Shown: positions 31,465 through 34,357 of the stretch, one piece after another
Layout of the letters: each line of letters opens with the position of its first letter
Position numbering within the stretch: position 1 is the first letter of the stretch
Source: Microcaldota archaeon
GTDB taxonomy: Archaea; Micrarchaeota; Micrarchaeia; Norongarragalinales; JACRGE01
Direction of reading: 5' to 3'
Length of the DNA: 34,357 nucleotides
Assembly: GCA_016212465.1 (NCBI GenBank)
Contig: JACRGE010000038.1
Location: 1 to 34,357 of the forward strand
Notes under the pieces: model-generated
The model's input: the letters and a program-made list of their open reading frames with translations, nothing else
The model's database searches: none
Told to the model about the DNA's origin: nothing
Translations under genes and position numbers: made by a program

Positions 31465-32436
31465 GTGAAACCTGAATTTCTGCTGTTGACTGTGCTTGTA
31501 GCCTTTCTCTTCTTTGGCTGTGTCCAGCAACAACCAGGTGCGACAACCACCACCCAAGCTATAAACGTTACCGGAACTACAATTGAAGAAAACACTAGCA
31601 CGACACTAGAGCTTGGGGAAAAAGACAGTTCAGGTTGTGAAGGGATAGAAAACCAGCTTGAAAAAGACGGTTGCTATGTGCGGCTTGGAATTGATACTTT
31701 CAACGCGTCAATTTGTGAAAAGATACAAAATTCACACGACAGTGCATCATGCTATACAACTGTAGCGACTCACGAAAAAGATTTGTCTGTGTGCAATAAG
31801 CTCCAGAACCAAACGGACAGGGACAGATGCTACAAGGGAGTAGGCGTTGCAACAACAGATAAATCAATCTGCGCCAAGATTCAAACCCCAAGATATGGGG
31901 AGGAGTGCTATGCATACGTCGGTCCAGCATCGAACACTTCGTTTTCCTGCGATAGCTTGGAAGACTCAAACACCATTCAAGTGTGTAGGCGTGAACTCGC
32001 AATAAGGAATAAAGATTTTTCAGTTTGTGAAAACAGCACCCAGAAATCAACAAGGAACTACTGCTATAGGAATATGGCCATTAAAACAAGAGACGTTGAC
32101 ATATGTAAAAAAATAGCGGATGAACCAGCTTATGACAGAACAAGGGATTCTTGTTATCTTCAGGTAGCAATTTTTTCAAGCAACCTGACGTTATGTGAAA
32201 AAGTAAAGGGTCCCGGGGGCTCTCCGGAAGACGGCCCTTCGCCAGAGAGGGAGTCCTGCTACAGGCAGGTATTGATGCAATTAAATAACGCAACCAACTG
32301 CGATGCTCTAGACGACACGGGGATAAAAGACGACTGTTATTACTCCGTTGCAAAAAACACAAAGGAAATTTCTTTGTGCGATAAGATCAGTGATTCACAG
32401 AAGAAAGAAAACTGTGTGAGCATCGCTTCAAGCTGA
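31465..32436 (+). CDS. Lipoprotein built of ten Cys-pair repeats
   Basis: 323 residues from a GTG. The signal peptide ends LFFGC (lipobox), followed by a Thr/Gln/Pro-rich linker with sequons. From about residue 58 there are nine full repeats and a partial tenth, each 26-35 residues, of the form C-E/D-K-I ... C-Y ... V-A ... K-D-x-S-x. Two cysteines per repeat and a conserved Tyr after the second suggest a disulfide-linked helical solenoid. Unit 8 carries a Gly/Pro-rich insertion. It lies between the nuclease and guaB genes with its own TATA-like element. The function is unknown. Confidence 0.72.
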   Translation: MKPEFLLLTVLVAFLFFGCVQQQPGATTTTQAINVTGTTIEENTSTTLELGEKDSSGCEGIENQLEKDGCYVRLGIDTFNASICEKIQNSHDSASCYTTVATHEKDLSVCNKLQNQTDRDRCYKGVGVATTDKSICAKIQTPRYGEECYAYVGPASNTSFSCDSLEDSNTIQVCRRELAIRNKDFSVCENSTQKSTRNYCYRNMAIKTRDVDICKKIADEPAYDRTRDSCYLQVAIFSSNLTLCEKVKGPGGSPEDGPSPERESCYRQVLMQLNNATNCDALDDTGIKDDCYYSVAKNTKEISLCDKISDSQKKENCVSIASS

Positions 32437-32500
32437 TTTTATCTGTGATCCCTGCGTTATTTGATTATTTTTTGTGACATTTTTTGTAAAGGAAATAACG

Positions 32501-32508
32501 ATTTAAAT
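32501..32508 (+). promoter_or_regulatory. TATA box for guaB
   Basis: ATTTAAAT lies about 45 nt before the TTG at 32550 and 85 nt before the ATG at 32589. An out-of-frame ATG at 32540 (a 5-codon ORF) sits between them. Confidence 0.4.
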
Positions 32509-32549
32509 GTGATTCTCCCTAATATTTTAGTTTCTTCTTATGCATTCTT

Positions 32550-34034
32550 TTGGGTGATACTGCGAACAAGCTGAGAACCGATTCTGAAATGCTTACCTTC
32601 GACGACGTCCTTTTGGTTCCATCATATTCTGAGGTGTTTCCCGCTGAGGTGAAAACCGGGACTCTTTTCACTAGGAAGATAAGCATGAACATCCCGTTGA
32701 TTTCCTCACCCATGGACACCGTAACCGAGTCAGGGATGGCTATTGCGATTGCCCGAGAAGGAGGGATAGGTGTTGTCCACAGGAATCTTCCCGTAGAAGA
32801 ACAAGTGCATGCAGTTGAGAAAGTAAAGAAGTCCGAGAGCTGGGTGGTGAAGAATCCACTCACGGTTTCGCCGGAGGACACTATCTCAAAGGTTTTTTCA
32901 CTGGTCGAGCAGTATGAAGTGAGCAGCTTTCCTGTTTTAGACGGAGAAATGCTGGTTGGTATCATCACCACGAGGGATTTGATGTTTCACGAAAACCCTT
33001 CTTCGAAAGTAAGGGAACTCATGACCAGCGAGCTCATAACTGGAAGAGATGGAATAACTATTGAAGAAGCCAAGGAAGTGTTGAAAAGAAACAGGATTGA
33101 AAAGCTTCCGATAGTAGACAAAACTGGAAGACTCAGGGGGCTCATTACAGCAAGAGACATTGAAAAGGGAAAGAAGTTCCCGAACTCTTGCAAGGATGAA
33201 GAAGGCCGCCTTAGAGTGGGCGGAGCGACTGGCCCAAGCGACTTCGAACGAGCTAGAGCGCTTGTTGCAGCTGGAGCTGATGCGATTGTAATAGATACTG
33301 CGCACGGTCATACTAAAGCCGTTTTAGACGGAGTGAAAAACTTAAGAAGGGAATTCGGTGACGAGATTCAAATCGTTGCTGGAAACATAGTTACTGAAGA
33401 AGGCGTAGACGACCTTGTTTCAGCTGGTGTGGACGCGATTAAAGTAGGTCTTGGTGCTGGAGCCATTTGCACTACTAGAATCGTTTCCGGAGCCGGCATG
33501 CCCCAGTTTTCTGCAATCGTTGTTTGCGCAGAAGCAGCGAAAAAACACGGCGTTCCCCTCATTGCGGATGGCGGCATTCGATACAGTGGAGATATTGTAA
33601 AGGCCCTCGGAGCAGGAGCTCATTCAGTCATGTTGGGTAGCATGCTCGCAGGCACTGAAGAAGCGCCTGGCAAAACTGTTTTTTCAAGAGGAAGAAAGTA
33701 CAAGGAGTTCAGGGGAATGGGCTCGCTTGGAGCAATGACAAAGGGAGCGAGAGACCGTTATTTTCAAGGCAGCGTCATGCAGACGAAGAAGCTCGTTCCC
33801 GAGGGAATTGAAGGAATTGTTCCCTACAAGGGGGCTGTTTCAGAAGTAATCTACCAGATTGTGGGCGGCCTTCGTTCCGGAATGGGCTATTGCGGTGCGA
33901 AGAGTATAGACGAGCTAAGGGAAAAGGCGAAGTTCGTGCGCATTTCGAAGGCCTCTTATGTCGAAAGCCACCCGCATGACGTCACAATTACTCAAGAGGC
34001 TCCGAATTATCAGTCCAGCGAAGTGCCCCAATAA
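32550..34034 (+). CDS. guaB: Inosine-5'-monophosphate dehydrogenase
   Basis: 494 residues from a TTG; an ATG at 32589 would start 13 codons later at MLTFDDVLLVPSYSEV. The TIM-barrel core contains the catalytic loop GAGAICTTR (the usual GPGSICTTR with Pro and Ser replaced by Ala), ADGGIRYSGDIVKALGAG, and the flap residues RGMGSLGAMTKGARDRYFQ. Two CBS domains lie between about residues 95 and 205 (VSPEDTISKVFSL ... ARDIEKG) and may sense adenine nucleotides. The enzyme oxidises IMP to XMP for guanine nucleotide synthesis. It is convergent with the ScpB-like gene. Confidence 0.96.
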   Translation: MGDTANKLRTDSEMLTFDDVLLVPSYSEVFPAEVKTGTLFTRKISMNIPLISSPMDTVTESGMAIAIAREGGIGVVHRNLPVEEQVHAVEKVKKSESWVVKNPLTVSPEDTISKVFSLVEQYEVSSFPVLDGEMLVGIITTRDLMFHENPSSKVRELMTSELITGRDGITIEEAKEVLKRNRIEKLPIVDKTGRLRGLITARDIEKGKKFPNSCKDEEGRLRVGGATGPSDFERARALVAAGADAIVIDTAHGHTKAVLDGVKNLRREFGDEIQIVAGNIVTEEGVDDLVSAGVDAIKVGLGAGAICTTRIVSGAGMPQFSAIVVCAEAAKKHGVPLIADGGIRYSGDIVKALGAGAHSVMLGSMLAGTEEAPGKTVFSRGRKYKEFRGMGSLGAMTKGARDRYFQGSVMQTKKLVPEGIEGIVPYKGAVSEVIYQIVGGLRSGMGYCGAKSIDELREKAKFVRISKASYVESHPHDVTITQEAPNYQSSEVPQ

Positions 34035-34061
34035 CCCTCCCATTATTAAAAAGCACAGCGA

Positions 34062-34357
34062 TTATTGTTGCACAGGCAGTTGGAAGCTTTCCGCAAATTT
34101 TTTTGTTGGTTTCAGGAGTCTGGTGTTCTTGTACTTTTCAGAAGTGATGTAACCCAATTTCTTGAGCTCAGTAACGTATGCATAGATTTCTCCCTTAAAA
34201 TAATACTTGAGCTCGCTTTGCAGCATCTGTTTTTTTTTCACAATGAGCCCAAGCATCTTCAGCCCCTTCTTTGTTAGCTCAGTTTCCTTAGAAAGAGTCG
34301 AAACGTCGCCCAGGTACTCGTTTCTGACCTGCATTATGACTTCGTCATTCTGAAGCA
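34062..34357 (-). CDS. ScpB-like winged-helix protein, C-terminal part (cut by window end)
   Basis: The frame stays open past the track ATG at 34334 to the window edge (LQNDEVIMQVRNEYLGD...), so the gene is partial. LTKKGLKMLGLIVKKKQMLQ, then SELKYYFKGEIYAYVTELKK and LGYITSEKYKNTRLLKPTKKF resemble the second winged helix of ScpB, the condensin accessory subunit. The Tyr/Lys-rich recognition region is typical of archaeal versions. ScpA or SMC are not in the window, so this is based on sequence pattern alone. Confidence 0.65.
   Translation of the reverse strand, partial: LQNDEVIMQVRNEYLGDVSTLSKETELTKKGLKMLGLIVKKKQMLQSELKYYFKGEIYAYVTELKKLGYITSEKYKNTRLLKPTKKFAESFQLPVQQ

Noticed and set aside
1-34357. 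CRISPR arrays, insertion sequences, transposases, integrase sites and tRNA genes
   Set aside because: No regularly spaced identical repeats, no transposase-like ORF, and no cloverleaf-compatible T-arm were seen on either strand.

Overview
The window is archaeal. It carries eukaryote-like information-processing genes (TFB, a TBP-type protein, histone, Rpo4, Gar1, eS8, eS1, eS28, eL24, eL21, L7Ae), AT-rich TATA boxes 25-60 nt upstream of many starts, and GGTG-type ribosome binding sites. Short genes, many Cys-rich secreted proteins with Thr-rich linkers, a form III RuBisCO and free-standing Hef parts suggest a DPANN-type archaeon (Diapherotrites/Micrarchaeota-like). That lineage call is an inference from gene style, not from a marker-gene tree.

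Layout. 1-4.7 kb: 3' end of RNase HII, a bidirectional terminator, a TM-helix (MscS-related) membrane protein, eS8, an overlapping gar1-tfb pair, a DHH phosphoesterase and an unrecognised basic protein. 4.9-8.7 kb: two surface proteins on the minus strand, divergent from a TrmB-type regulator. 9.6-16.5 kb, minus strand: CutA, a small putative metalloprotein, eS1, uS15 (preceded by a short ORF that repeats its start), ValRS, a metallo-beta-lactamase-fold hydrolase, eL24, eS28 and L7Ae. A roughly 420-nt spacer full of inverted repeats lies between L7Ae and eS28. 16.7-20.6 kb: Trm5, a GlcNAc-1-P transferase-like membrane enzyme, a stand-alone 5S rRNA, an eight-cysteine lipoprotein, a one-repeat (half-size) TBP, an unidentified structured RNA candidate and a small membrane protein. 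20.7-22.8 kb: the conserved archaeal cluster eL21-rpo4-DUF655-ksgA. 22.8-27.3 kb, minus strand: a 949-residue surface protein, form III RuBisCO and a histone. 27.4-34.4 kb: Hef-type helicase, then APRT, MTA phosphorylase and a 3-TM protein on the minus strand, then the ERCC4 nuclease, a 10-repeat Cys-rich lipoprotein, IMP dehydrogenase and the end of an ScpB-like gene.

How the genes work together. Most of the window is translation and transcription machinery. A second theme is purine/AMP metabolism: MTA phosphorylase releases adenine, APRT turns it into AMP, and form III RuBisCO can receive carbon from AMP through two enzymes not seen here; guaB makes XMP. A third theme is the cell surface: five Cys- and sequon-rich exported proteins and one candidate glycan-lipid enzyme.

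The most unusual items are the 108-residue single-repeat TBP, the chain of hairpins before eS28 (including two tandem hairpins with compensating base changes and a GNRA-capped stem), the structured RNA upstream of the TBP gene, and the in-frame duplication of the uS15 start.
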